A DNA stretch of 64,000 nt. Origin: Sternotherus odoratus. Its lineage: Eukaryota > Chordata > Testudines > Kinosternidae. The stretch spans positions 7,648,785-7,712,784 of the forward strand of contig JAVMKO010000021.1 in assembly GCA_032164245.1 (NCBI GenBank), written 5' to 3'. This document shows, piece after piece, positions 33,876 to 45,220 of the stretch (positions are counted from its first letter, which is position 1; each line of letters starts with the position of its first letter). The position numbers and the translations under genes were made by a program. The notes beneath the pieces were generated by a model that saw only the letters and a program-made list of their open reading frames with translations, had not been told where the DNA came from and ran no database searches.

Positions 33876-34133
33876 GCGAGACAAGGTGGGTGAGCGAGCT
33901 ATCTTTTATTGGAGCAACTTCCGTTCATGAGAGAGAAAAGCTTTCGAACCACACTGAGCTCTTTCTTCTTCAGATTTGGGTGATGACTCCTTTCCCAGAC
34001 CTGACGAAGAGTTCTGTCTGGCTCGAAAGCTCGTTTCTCTCACCAATGGAAAATTGCTCTAATAAAAGATATTACACCTGGTTACCCACCTTGTCTCTCT
34101 AGTATCCCGGGACTTACATGGCTACAACTACAC
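33876..34133. mobile_element. Cry-type SINE pair forming a diverged foldback
   Basis: The left arm (33,876-33,980) reads AGACAAGGTGGGTGAG, TATCTTTTATTGGAGCAACT and GAAAAGCTTTCGAACC. The right arm (34,010-34,133) is the complement of the same body: GGCTCGAAAGCTCGTTTCTC, CTCTAATAAAAGATATTACA, CCCACCTTGTCTCTCTAG, and an antisense head ending ATGGCTACAAC. The arms differ at many sites, so the inversion is old. It lies in the last macoilin intron. Confidence 0.75.
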
Positions 34134-34294
34134 TGCACATAAAACTTTTTTTAAAGCTTTCTGTTGCTCTAGTTAGAGAGAGATCTGTACAGTATGAGGA
34201 ACGTATGCATTCAAATACAACTAAAAAACACCAATAACGGAAGATTTTGGTCTTTGATGCAACAGTAGGGGGAAATGAGGTGTATCCCCTAAGA

Positions 34295-34444
34295 CAGCGG
34301 TGTCCAATAGTTTGCCACTAGCCACATGTGGCTAATAGGCTATTGAATTGTGGCTAATACATGTGGCTTTTTAATAATGTGACTAATAAAAAAAATTCAA
34401 AACCACAAGTGTGGCTAGCATCAAATTTCTATTGAACATCCCTG
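34295..34444. mobile_element. hAT-like short element
   Basis: The ends are CAGCGGTGTCCAATAG and CTATTGAACATCCCTG, near-inverse, with GCCACATGTGGCTA inside. This is the pattern of hAT elements that start CAGTGGTGTCCAATAG. No clean 8-bp duplication is visible. Confidence 0.6.
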
Positions 34445-34546
34445 CTGTACGGCACCTAATCTGTCCCTACAGATAGGTCAGGGTAATCCCTACAGTATAT
34501 TTTCTACTGTTTCAGTTAATAGTCGTATAAAACTACTGTACTTTAC

Positions 34547-34721
34547 CTTGGGCAATCTCAAGCTGCCGTTTTGCATCTCCTAATGCAGAGAACAGATCCA
34601 ACTTAATTCTTGTCTCTGCACTCAGGCTGTTCTCTAAGTGCTGTGTTTTATCTTGCATGGCTGAAAGTGCTGACATTAACACCTCGGTATCCTTCTCATT
34701 TTCCTTGTATTTCCGCAGTTC
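34547..34721 (-). CDS. MACO1: Macoilin, penultimate exon
   Basis: Acceptor CTTCTGCAG and donor GTAAAG bound a 175-bp exon that starts in phase 0 and ends with one base of a Gly codon. It encodes ELRKYKENEKDTEVLMSALS, AMQDKTQHLENSLSAETRIK and LDLFSALGDAKRQLEIAQ, a heptad-rich coiled-coil segment. The conservation is strong enough to name the gene from this exon alone. Confidence 0.95.
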
Positions 34722-35365
34722 CTGCAGAAGTCATTAAGACAAAAATGTTAGTCATGCGGACTTTAAGCATGAGATGTATAGACAGGTCATTCTTTTTTCC
34801 CCTCAGCACACCATTGGGCCTAATATGCTGTCAAATGGTAGTTAATTATTACATGTGGTATTACAGTACCCTTAATTACACATGGCTTTGTACCAGTGAA
34901 TAAGAGTACTGTACAAACATAATGCAATGATGTGTGAAAAACCCTTTTATTCTCCCCACCCATCCCCTCAGCTCTGTTACTGCAACCCTTGCTCTCTATG
35001 GAGTTCATCACCACCCTTGGAGTCCTAGATAGGAAGTAGGAGTTGCTCACTGTGGAACATGAACAACTGAGGTTTGGGATGGCAATGTGTTCCGACATAG
35101 GGGCTTGCAGGGTCAGAATTTTGAGTTAAGTTATCTGGATCAGCTAGTTTAGGGGGAAAAACCTACGAGTAAACAACAAGCTGGTGAGGAGGTAAGAAAC
35201 CATTAATCTTCCTCACCCCCAAACCCTAATGTTAGATGTGCAGGACACATTTGAAGGGCTCAATTGTGCAAGATGCTGAAAGTCTCCTAGGAAGGTCCAC
35301 CAACATAACTGAGGTTTGATTCACTCAACACATTGCAGTCTGAGCCCTAAGTGCCTTCTCATTAC

Positions 35366-35486
35366 CTGAACTTTCATTTCTAGTTCTCGGATCTGGTCTT
35401 CTTTCAGCTTTATGTCAATTGTTAGCTTCTTGCATTCTGTCTCCAGCTCTCTGATACGATTCCGTAAAGTTTCAGTGCATTCTCCT
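35366..35486 (-). CDS. MACO1: Macoilin, third exon from the 3' end
   Basis: The acceptor TCCTTTGCAG and donor GTAATG bound a 121-bp exon. Its first base completes an Arg codon. The frame gives GECTETLRNRIRELETECKK and LTIDIKLKEDQIRELEMKVQ, a coiled coil that runs straight into the next exon in phase 0. The segment was too short to appear as a long open frame and was found by joining phases from both sides. Confidence 0.93.
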
Positions 35487-35740
35487 CTGCAAAGGAAGTG
35501 TTATCAGAAAAGGGAGTGAGATAAAAATGACTCTTCTGTTATTGTCCCTGAAAGGTTCAGATCAGTCAAGTTACTATGAATATTGCTGAATAATATGAGA
35601 AAGGAGAATTGTTTTTTTTAAAAAATGAGAGAAAATTTTCCTCATGAAGTTAAGACAAAAGGATGCAAAAATATTACCCAAGGTTATGCCTCAAACATTA
35701 GGAAGTTTGGGACATTTGTGACTCACATAGAAAAAAAAAG

Positions 35741-35840
35741 AATCAGAGACGTAGCCGTGTTTGTCACTTCTGCTATTCCAGACTAAGAGTCCTGTGGCAC
35801 CTTAAAGACTAACTAAAGTACTGCCACAGGACTCTGTCAC
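35741..35840 (+). mobile_element. Cry-type SINE copy with internal micro-inversion
   Basis: The head GAGACGTAGCCGTGTT is normal. The next 23 bases (35,762-35,784) are the reverse complement of the segment expected from the copy at 5,064. The body then resumes in sense (AGAGTCCTGTGGCACC, TTAAAGACTAACTAAAG) and ends in an antisense piece. AGAGTCCTGTGGCA (35,786-35,799) and TGCCACAGGACTCT (35,822-35,835) form perfect 14-bp arms. Confidence 0.75.
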
Positions 35841-38561
35841 ACAGAAAAGAAAAAGCAGGAATTAATATTTCAGATATTTGGGGGCTTAATGGATTAAAGC
35901 CATCCTATGTTTATGCAGTGCTCTTCATTTTGAAGAATCCCAAAATGCTTTCCAACTATTATCTATATAGCATCACCAAAATGCAGTCACCTCTGGGATG
36001 AAGAGTAGTAACCCGCCAGAGCATAGCACCTTGGTTACAACAGTGGAGGTCTGAAGTAGAGAAAACATTTTGGCCAAGGTTGCTGAGTCAAAACTTGATT
36101 CATTTAAAAAGTACATTAGCGTCTTTAATATCCATGCAGAACAAGAGTATGGCCTTTGTTTTTTAGGGATAGACTGTACATAACACAAATAGTACAATGA
36201 CTCTGCATGAACCTGATCAATAAAGCATATACATTATCAGGATCCACCATCTTGTGAATTTACCGTAGGGGGGGTGCGAAGACTCAAATGGCCAGAACTA
36301 CCCAAGGAAACATTTCCTACTTCCTCCCACTGATTTTATGCAAAAAATTACATAAACTAAGATTCTATACCATGATAGATATTTGATTCCCCTCCCACCA
36401 AAAAAACAAAGTCAGCTCCCTGCAAATTCCCCCTTTATGTAGAAAAGAAGAAGGTCATGTCAGTGGCAAACGCTATAACTCAACTATATTCTACAATATA
36501 TCATTAACAGGGCTCATTTTGAAGCCTTAGATATTTTGATTAATTCTCTAGAACCATGAAAAATGTAGACTTTAGAGGTTGTTTCCTAGTATGGGTGAGG
36601 AGAAATTACATAGAGGATGCTAATAGAACTACTCTGTCTTAAAATTTTATTTCACCCATTAAAATGTTAGACTTTCATCCTTAACACAAAGCTAAGTTAC
36701 TGTGAGAAGGATTTTTATGATACCCATTTTCATATGCTTATACAGCACACAAAGTAATTTATTTCTAGACACTTGAATTCACGAAGACATGTCTACTGGA
36801 TAGTTACCGGAATGATAAAAAACACAGTTGCTGAAATTTATGATTCTGTTTTACGGTACAGACTAATAATTTTGTGCTAGTAGCTCATGTCAGTACCAGA
36901 AATTTAAATTAAGCCAAAACACCCCTTGTGGAGTTCCCCAGATTTGCCTCTAAAAAGTCTTGTATCAATCATCTTTCAGGTATTCCCAGTTGTCCTGAAG
37001 CACTTTACTAATTTCAAGATTCTCCTTGCAGGTAGCCTGGAAGGAGTAGACCAAGTGGCCACTCTCGTAGATGCTATCAATACCACTTCATTGCAGCAAA
37101 TGGTTATATGATACTGTCAGCATCTCCCTTGACAACATAATTCAGCACTGAGCACATAAATCTTTAGTGGGCCCTACAGGATCGGGCCCTTGGAGACTAA
37201 GTGAGTTATCTCACTGACTCACTCAAATGCCACCAACCAGAGAGCAGAAGTCCCAAGTGATCAAAGACTTACTTTTAGCTCATCTCAAAGAATCTGCCAA
37301 TATACTACCACTTTCCTCCTACTCATCCATCCCTACATGACAGATCACTACAGAACACAGTTTCTATATTTTAAGTGAAGATGGAGTAGCCTATGCAATT
37401 ACAGTCAAATACTTTGGGAATTACCCTATTTACACCAAACTGTTCTTGGACATTTAGCAAGCAAGAGGCCAGATTCTATTTAGCAAGATAGTTCTTCAAA
37501 AACCTAATAGCAGCACAAATAGAGCACCACTGAACCTCTGACCAACAGTGTTTTCTTGAATGTGTGCAACAATTACCTTTGCTTTTTTTCTGAAGGTAAA
37601 ACCCCCACAATTTCCCAATTAAATACTCTATTAACATATGCCAAAGGTCCATATGTAAATTACCTCTTAAATACAAACCAATATTCATATAAGAGTTATA
37701 CTGAGAGTACTCTGCACACCTAAACTTATCAAAATCAAAATAAGTGAAAACACAGTGGAGCTTACTTAAAATATTTTAATTATTTTCAGAATGAATTTAC
37801 AAAAACAGAAATAATCTTCCTTTCATAAACTATATAAATCCTAAAACAAAAGACGATCCCTTCAAACAAAGAAAATATAGTGATAAGCTGGCAGGTTTCT
37901 TATGTTTTGCAACTTAAAGGGGCACCGTCAACAAGAAAACTGGTCTATTTAAAAATAGCTAAAAAAGTCAGTTTTTAGATCCATCGTCACACACCTCATG
38001 CCAAGTCCCCTGGCCATCTTCTGTCACATCATATTTTTCTATTTTTAATTAGGAATTTGTCTTCCCTTTTTCTGTGTGAAAGGGCACACAACTGATTGGG
38101 CAAACTGTATATTCAGAGGAAACTGTAATAATGCTCACACTCAAGTGCTGTTCAATGCACCATATAACCAAAAGGAATAAATCAGGGAAAATAGTTTTCC
38201 TTTAATCTTGCAATTGTAGGAATCTTTGGCCCCAATCTTGCAAGTCGCTTTACATGGGTGGACCCCTGTGCTTACATAGAGCTTCACTGATTTCATGCTG
38301 CATGTATCTGAAGAGATTTGCTGTGTAGACCAGTTGCAGAACTTGGGCCTTAGACATTACTTTTAACTTTAGCCACTGCTAAAAAAAAAAAAAAAAAGCA
38401 GCACACAAAGTGAGATCTTTAAGTTGATGGTGTCTCTAATATCTGACTATCAAAGGACAACACCTTGCTTTTGCAAGTGGAATAGATAATGATCTAAAGC
38501 CCTTTCAGTTTCTACAATCCCGAAGAAAAGGCTATTAAAGCAAAACGTAGGGAAGATCTAC
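35841..38561. other. MACO1: Macoilin intron sequence, unassigned
   Basis: The rest of the intron between the 183-bp and 121-bp exons is AT-rich. I see no further exon and no nameable repeat in it. A run of about 17 A lies near 38,382-38,398. Confidence 0.5.
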
Positions 38562-38842
38562 ACTCTGAGGCTAGGTCACCCTAAGTTACGTGACTTCAGC
38601 TATGTGAATAACATAACAGGAGTCAACATACCTTAGGTCAAATTACTTCGAGGTCTATGCCGTGCTGGATTGATGGGATAAACTCTCCTGTTGATTTACC
38701 CTACGCTTCCAGTGGTGTACTGGAGTTGACGGAAGAGCAATCTACAGTTGATTTAGTGGGTCTTTACTAGATCCACTAAAATCAACCCCTGATGGATCGA
38801 TCGCCTCAGCATCGATCCACAGTAAGTGGAGACAAGCCCAGA
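38562..38842. mobile_element. MITE related to the 29,107 element
   Basis: Read on the minus strand it starts GGGCTTGTCTCCACTTACTG, continues GATCGATCCATCAGGGGTTG and CCGTCAACTCCAGTACACCA, and ends AGTGTAGATCTTCCC. These are the blocks of the element at 29,107-29,398 in the opposite orientation (ATCGATCCCTGAATCGACTC, GTACTCCACC). The right end stops 33 bp before the macoilin donor at 38,875. Confidence 0.65.
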
Positions 38843-38874
38843 GAAGAATAATAATTTTTAAAAAAGGTAAATAC

Positions 38875-39057
38875 CTGGTAGCAGCAGCAAATGCAACAGC
38901 ACGTGCAGCAGTTGCTTCTTCCAACTTCTTTCTTTTCTTTTCCTCCATCAACTGTTTTTCTACAAAGGCTCGTGCCTCTTGCTCTGCTTTCAGTTTTTTC
39001 TCCAACTGGCTGATGGTTTGCTTGTCTTTTTGTTTCATTTGTACGGCATTATGTAAT
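38875..39057 (-). CDS. MACO1: Macoilin, coiled-coil exon
   Basis: The acceptor ATTACTCCTCAG and donor GTATTT bound a 183-bp exon. It encodes LHNAVQMKQKDKQTISQLEK, KLKAEQEARAFVEKQLMEEK and KRKKLEEATAARAVAFAAAT, ending with two bases of an Arg codon. The basic KKRKK stretch and the Ala-rich end are family features. The reading frame continues about 31 codons into the intron, which explains the longer open frame seen there. Confidence 0.95.
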
Positions 39058-39059
39058 CT

Positions 39060-40345
39060 GAGGAGTAATAGGTATATGCTTTTTTAATAGCTTCTGATAC
39101 TTTTTTTCTTAAAGTGTGAAAAAATTGTTCCATAGTTTAGGCCACAAATTTGTCTTTCTGAACCTTCTGGACAATGCCCTCCAGACTTCAAATGGTCTTT
39201 TAGTACAATATAGCCCTTTACCAAAGTGTAATGAAACAGCACCTGAAGATTCAAAAGGCAACACCAGAGTGCTGAGAACTGTCTCCACAGTCACTGTAGC
39301 AGTATACATTGGGCCCTATCTTAGAAGGTGCTCTGTGTCTGCTGGCAGATCCTGAGTGTCCTAAACTCCTATTGGCAGGAGTGCAGGAATTATTTTTATA
39401 GTGGGGAAAGTGGAAACCATGTATTTGGTTGTTATCACCACTTCAATAAAAGGGCTGCTGCTGCTAATCTTGTCAATAACAAAATTCTCATTGACTTGAA
39501 TAGATGCATGATTGGACCCAATGATACCAGTACAAAAATCAAGGAAGAAAAAGGTCTGTTTGATTTCATCACTACTGGGGGGTGGGGTGGAGAGGAGAAT
39601 TCTTATTTGATAAATAAAGACAATCTATGTATGGAAAAGTTTTCAGACTTCTAGAGGCTACTACACAAGAGCAAGTAAAATGAGTTGTATGACCTTAAAG
39701 CAATCTCAAGACATTTTTGAACATATACTTTCAATTTCACTTTAAGTTTAAATGGTGAAGACAAAATTAAGCTCTTTAATTCTTTGGAAAACTCATGTAA
39801 CCTTTCTTGCTTGCAAAGAGCTTGAAATATCTTTAAGGTAAGGGCAAGAAAATGTTCATATGATAGCTAATTTTGAACACTATAACAACTTGACTTCTTG
39901 GTTGAGCATGTCCCCTCCCCCCCCAAACGTACTTTATGTTGAAAGATTATTCTAACATGAGAGAGCACAGCAGGGAAAGACAAGTTACCAATTTCACTGA
40001 GGAAAAAGTTTTGATAGTTTATAGGAGTTTTAGAAATGTGTTACCTTCAACTTGAATTGAAAATGATTAGGCTACATTTGGAAAGCCTCATTTCCACTTA
40101 CTAATAAAATTTCCCTATGATTATTTAATCAGATGCCGTGAAGATAAAAGGGACAAATCCTGCATCCTTTATTCTGATAGGTTATACTGAATCATATAGG
40201 AACCATGGAACCACCAGTGAGAAAGTAAAGTAAAGTAAATAGGATTTGCCCAGTATCCAGGTTAGTATGCTGCCAGCTTTTAATAAAACAAAACATGTTG
40301 CATTTGCTCAGTTCATAGTCTATACACAGTTCTGTAGCACAACAT
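39060..40345. other. MACO1: Macoilin intron, unassigned
   Basis: No repeat or extra exon recognised. Open frames of 79 and 108 codons on the plus strand are antisense to the gene and have no features. Confidence 0.5.
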
Positions 40346-40347
40346 AC

Positions 40348-40506
40348 TTGTTCTGAAGCAGCTCATTTTCTTGTCTGAGCTGTCCAATTTCAGATCGAAT
40401 TCCCCGCTCCGTGCTAGTCAGAGAACTGATCTGACTACGTAGCTCCTGTTCAGTTTGCCTGCTTGCCTGCAGGTCAGCCTTTAACTTTTTAATATCTTGT
40501 TCCAAC
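40348..40506 (-). CDS. MACO1: Macoilin, coiled-coil exon after the large intron
   Basis: The acceptor CTTATCCTAG and donor GTATGT bound a 159-bp exon. It encodes LEQDIKKLKADLQASRQTEQ, ELRSQISSLTSTERGIRSEI and GQLRQENELLQN, ending with two bases of a Lys codon. It is a long uninterrupted coiled coil. The intron upstream is about 18.8 kb. Read-through of the donor gives KYVVLQNCV before a stop, which is not part of the protein. Confidence 0.95.
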
Positions 40507-40617
40507 CTAGGATAAGGAGAAGCATTAAAAAAAAAGAAAAAGAAAAAAAAAAAAGAATTTCAACGGTAGCTCCCCACCTTCCCAAGGCCCAATTTTTTAT
40601 ATTAAGGTTTTTACACA

Positions 40618-40620
<3 letters not shown>

Positions 40621-40648
<28 letters not shown>
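40621..40648. repeat. Poly-A run (28 bp)
   Basis: A run of 28 A on the plus strand lies 115 bp upstream of the macoilin exon at 40,506-40,348. On the transcribed strand it is a poly-T tract. Another A/GAAA-rich tract lies near 40,528-40,555. Confidence 0.9.
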
Positions 40649-40651
<3 letters not shown>

Positions 40652-41747
40652 AGAAACACAGTAAACATATCTCCTGATATTCCATAGTGTGTAACCCTTG
40701 TCCCACCATACCCTCTCTCCCCTATCCTTTGTCATCCCTTACTATTTTGTGTGTAATTTAGGTTGAAAGCAAGAATCTGTCAATTTTATTTTCCTATAAA
40801 CCAGCACTGCACCCTATGATACCGAACATAAATATAATTATCCTTATTAAGTATAATCCACATACTACATTTCAGAGATATTGCAAGACATTTTTACATT
40901 GACAGATACAGAGGACCATGCTCAGGAATTACATCGTTAAAATGCACTGTAATAAAGATACCTGTTTTTTTCAAAATAAACAAATCTCCTTTTCCCTTCC
41001 CAAACAGCATAAACATTCATCACTTTTTCAATTTTATATTTATCCTGCAAAAAAAGTAGCATGTATGTTCTAGTTTCCTCATACAAACTATTGTGACGTT
41101 GTAACACAAATCTTACGGAATTATCATTTCTCACACCGGAAATGAAACATACAAGTTTGAAAAGTGTAAACACTGAGATGTACAAATAAAACAATGGTTA
41201 ACTGTTCTGCCAAGGTAAGAGTTTGTTTGTTTCAATTGCTCAAATTATGGCGTATTACTACTTTTCTTCTAAAAATTAATTTCTTCTTAAATCATGTAAT
41301 CTGTAGAACCAAAATACAAGATGTATTTAATAAAGGCTTTATACAAAGAATAGTTTCACACCCCAACTGTTCCATTAGAAAGAGTGCCTGGAATATCTAC
41401 TCGAAATCTGCTAAAGGATAAAAATACTAATCTGCAATCCAGATAAAAAAGTAATTCAGCTTCATATTTTTCTGTGCATGTAATCAATGAAAAAGATAGA
41501 TACAAGGGTTGTGAAATTGGAAATTTAATTTTAATCCTTCCTGACCAGAGACCTTCTGCTATACATTTTATGTTTATAAATAATATTTGATAAGGAATTG
41601 TCCAAACTGTAATTAAAGCATTTGAAACAGAATAAAAATGGTCTAATAATCTGACATATTAGGTTAATATGAAGGAAGCAAAAGATTATGGATTTAAATG
41701 TATTCAGATTTTAAAAAAATCCTTTGTGCTTAAGACAATAATAGCGT
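40649..41747. other. MACO1: Macoilin large intron, unassigned
   Basis: AT-rich intron sequence without recognisable repeat, exon or RNA gene. Confidence 0.5.
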
Positions 41748-41755
41748 ACTGCACA

Positions 41756-42181
41756 CAGGGCCGGCGACAGAAATTTGGGCCCCCCCCCCAGCCCAGCCGG
41801 CGCTCCCCCCTCAGCTGACAGCGCCTGCGGGAGGAAGCTCAGCCGCGCCCCCCCCCGCCCAGCCGGCGCCCCCCCCCCAGCTGACAGCTGGCGGCAGTGG
41901 GAGCGAGAGCCCAGGAGCGGCGTGAGCCGCCCTTGCTGCTCCCTCCCTCCCCCCCGCCCTTTCTCCCCCGGACTGCGCCGCTGCCGCCGGCCGGGCTCAC
42001 TGCTCCTGCCGGGGACACGCGCGCTCGTCCGGGGGAGAGCCGCGCCGCCTCCCCGCCCCTTCCCCGCTCTCCAGGCGCGGCGACAAGGGGGGATGACAAC
42101 GGGTACAGCTGTGTACCGGGGCCCCCCTAAAGTCCGGGGCCCGGTATAGTTGTACCCGTAGTACCCCCGTCGCCGGCCCTG
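41756..42181. mobile_element. hAT-type element with CpG-rich interior and perfect target duplication
   Basis: The 426-bp element has 13-bp perfect inverted ends, CAGGGCCGGCGAC and GTCGCCGGCCCTG, flanked by the perfect 8-bp duplication ACTGCACA (41,748-41,755 and 42,182-42,189). The interior is GC- and CpG-rich, with a short direct duplication (GCCCAGCCGGCGC followed by CAGCTGACAGC, twice). Near the right end it is quasi-palindromic (GGGTACAGCTGTGTACC, GGTATAGTTGTACCC). The intact ends suggest a fairly young insertion in the macoilin intron. The frames of up to 124 codons inside it are composition effects. Confidence 0.9.
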
Positions 42182-42189
42182 ACTGCACA

Positions 42190-44305
42190 GGTAAATAAAA
42201 GATCATCTCTTATAAGTATAAGCATTACATACCAGTTAAGATGGAGCCAAAATATGATTTTTAGTTACACACATGTAATTCCCATGTGCTCAGTGATACT
42301 CCATGGCTTTAAACAAGGCCGATCAAAACAGTGTATTATAGGTAGTTTCTATACCAGATGTGTGCAGAATTAATGGAAGTTCAAGTATTTTTAAGTAGAA
42401 AAATCAATAATTGGTAAATGGAAACTGAAGCAAACAGACCCCACTATACAGCGTAAAGGTGGTAATAGCCATTTGTTTTCATACTGACATACTTAACCTT
42501 TTGGGGCATAAGTGTTCAAAAAATCCAGACCTACGTGCCAATGCAAAATGTACTGGTGGGAGGCATAAGAAAAGATCGATTCACGGTGCTAGGAGGCTAA
42601 TGTGGAATCCTGAAATGTATACATGGAATGTTACTGTTAAAGACTGAAACTGAGCCCAAGGGGTCTGCTGGTAAATGAATAACAAATCGCATGCTACAAG
42701 AAAGTGTGGGATCTACCATACACGTACTAATTTCAGAGATAATCCATTCAAAAGACTCAAAACTCCCACTTTTTTTTCCGATTTACTGAGCTGAACTCCT
42801 GTCTGCATTTGGTATCGTACTAAGACAAATTTGTTGACTAAATCAAGCCAATCACAGTTTAACAACCAAAAAACCAAAACCACTCCCTACCCCGCAGATA
42901 AACATGTGCACACACACTCCCCAACCTGACCTTACTCCCAGCCTACCACACACTGCATTGGAGACCACAAATTATTTCAACATCCTGTACTGGTTTAACC
43001 CCCTCCCCTCAAACATAGAAACTGAATGATTGACCAATTAATGGCTCATTCAGTGCAGGATTGTTATTTAAAGTCAGACTGGACAAAACACTACAAAATG
43101 ATATTGTTACATGTGCACTTTCATTATGTCTAATATAATATTAGCTAGTAGACATGAACTGCGGCACTATTCACACTCCTCCTCTGCTGTCTTATGATTA
43201 GCTCTTTGGTGAGCAGCAGACTTAACTATCAGAGAAGAACAATGTGACAAGCAGGAGACAACAGAGATTAATAGCCTATGGTATACCAACACTTAACTGG
43301 CTTTGACAGATGTTGTATTTTAACCTGAACAGTCGCTGATGATGTAAGGTATAGGGAGGGAATGTTATATAATGAATCAAATTCACAGGCTTTACATTGA
43401 TAAGTATCCAAAGTAATTCCATTAGAGCTCTCCAAAGCAAGCAATAATCATGAAAACAATACTTGGTCAGGGACTGTTTTAATCTGCATACAAGTATTTT
43501 CAGAACGATTCTTTTAATAAATGGAACTCCTCTGCCTAACTTGTTCCAACAAGAGAGATTGTACTGTTTCCTCTTTTAGGAGTCTGTAATAAGTAGACAA
43601 TTCTTTTTGCAAATATCTATGAAGAGAAAAAGTGAAAATAGAGCACATTCAAAATATGATAACTTTAGAGACACTAAGCCATTCCTGTTAGGTTCCTAAA
43701 ATCATATGCATTGAGAATGCCTTGACTGAATTATATAGTTTTATTGTATTTACTATGGTTGCTTAGAAGGTGAAAACATCCAAAAATAAACATGCTGCAC
43801 TGATTACTTGATAAAACTGTATTACAAAGTCCCTTCTGTCACTCTCCCATAATTTGTTAAACTACAAAATGCAAACAAGTTAGTTTTAACCAATGAAAAG
43901 AGTAAATTAGAAGTGAAAGGCATTTCAAGCCGTCCATCCTATCTTCTCAGCTGATCTTTTGATATCCAAATATATTCAGGATTTTTAAGAGAAGTGTGAA
44001 ATGAATGATGCAAACAAATTAATGGTTGGGTAAATTTGGTAAATCCCATTTAGAAAACACCTTAATAACGGGATACTTATCTGAGCAGAAAAAAAAAAAT
44101 CAGTAAAAATTCTGATCAGCTACCTTCCTCTTTTACTGCTTTCAAGTTATTAGAGGAACAGAATGGTATGCAATACACCAGCCTCTAAAAGCAGCAATTA
44201 TGAACCCTGAAAGAATCTCACTGTCTTTACTTTGTATACATTCGTAATCAAATTTGTTCATTATACCAGAACAACATTAAGAGTTAATCTTAACCACACC
44301 TCTTG
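42190..44305. other. MACO1: Macoilin large intron, unassigned
   Basis: AT-rich intron sequence. No exon, RNA gene or repeat that I can name. Confidence 0.5.
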
Positions 44306-44313
44306 GTCTAGGG

Positions 44314-45212
44314 TAGGGGTCTCAAACATATGGCCCGGGGGCTGCATGCGGCCCACGAAGCTCCCTGGTGTCCCCCCCCCCCCAGCAGTTTCTGGGAGGG
44401 AGGGGCCAGAAGTGGAAGCTTGTGTGCTGCCTGGCTAGGCCGCTGCTGATTCCCAGCTACCAGGCACTGCTGCTGTGGCTTCAATGAACAAGCTAGGGCG
44501 GCACTTCCCAGGAGCCCTCTGCAGCAGTGGCCAGGAGCGGTAAGCCAGGCTCCCCGCCGCCCTCCCGCCACCCTCTGTGGGAAGCTTACCGCTCCTGGCC
44601 TCTGCTGCAGAGGGATCCTGCAAAGTGCCCTGGCTGGGCCGCTGCCGAGCCCTGGCTTCCAGGTGCTGCTGCTGCGGCCTCAATGAACAAGCTATACAGT
44701 AGACTCTCTATTATCCAGGATGATAGGGAAAAAATTAATTCTGGTTAATAAAATCCTGTATAATCACCATCCATAGGAAATGTGCAGAGGGGGAGTTGGT
44801 TCACCAGCCACCCTGCGCTGGGGGGAGGGGGTGTTGGTTCACTGGCTGCCCTGCGCCCTTCTGGGGTTGTTTTGTGTGTGTACTTGGGGCGGCAGCAAAG
44901 CCAGAACCGGCCCTGCGAGTTGCACTTTTTTTTTTGGACATCCTGGTTAATCCATATCCTGGTTAATCCAATGCTGGATAATCGGGAGTCTACTGTATTG
45001 TGACTTCCTATATTGCTCTTGCTTTGTTTGCCAAACAGCTGATGGCGGTGACTACCGCTTTCCAGGAGGGAGCTGGGAGCTCAGAGGAGGAGATGGGGCA
45101 GGGGCGGGACCTCATGAAAGGGGTGGAGTGGGGGCATGTCAGTCATGCGGCCCTCGGGCCAGTGCACTAGTCCTCATGCGGCCCTGGTGGTCATTTGAAT
45201 TTGAGACCCCTG
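44314..45212. mobile_element. hAT-type element carrying a nested Tigger-like MITE
   Basis: The ends are TAGGGGTCTCAAAC and TTTGAGACCCCTG. The target duplication is GTCTAGGG (44,306-44,313) and GGCTAGGG (45,213-45,220), with one mismatch. The interior has near-perfect 29-bp inverted arms (44,517-44,545 with 44,584-44,612, one mismatch) and a direct duplication of about 57 bp ending AATGAACAAGCTA at about 44,493 and 44,694. The motif CATGCGGCCC recurs near the right end. No transposase is seen. A pogo-like MITE is inserted at 44,697-44,995. Confidence 0.8.
44697..44995. mobile_element. Tigger/pogo-like MITE nested in a hAT element
   Basis: The ends are CAGTAGACTCTCTATTATCC and GGATAATCGGGAGTCTACTG, about 25-bp inverted repeats with a few mismatches. 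They are flanked by TA on both sides (44,695-44,696 and 44,996-44,997), the target duplication of the Tc1/mariner-pogo group. At 299 bp it is non-autonomous. Confidence 0.85.
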
Positions 45213-45220
45213 GGCTAGGG

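Noticed and set aside
34547..35486. Read-through open frames past macoilin donors (for example ending KYVVLQNCV or TRYLPFLKI)
   Set aside because: These tails lie after canonical GT donors. The phases and conserved sequence of the next exons show they are intronic.
41775..42149. A 124-codon proline-rich frame in the macoilin intron
   Set aside because: It lies entirely inside a hAT element with defined ends and results from high GC content.
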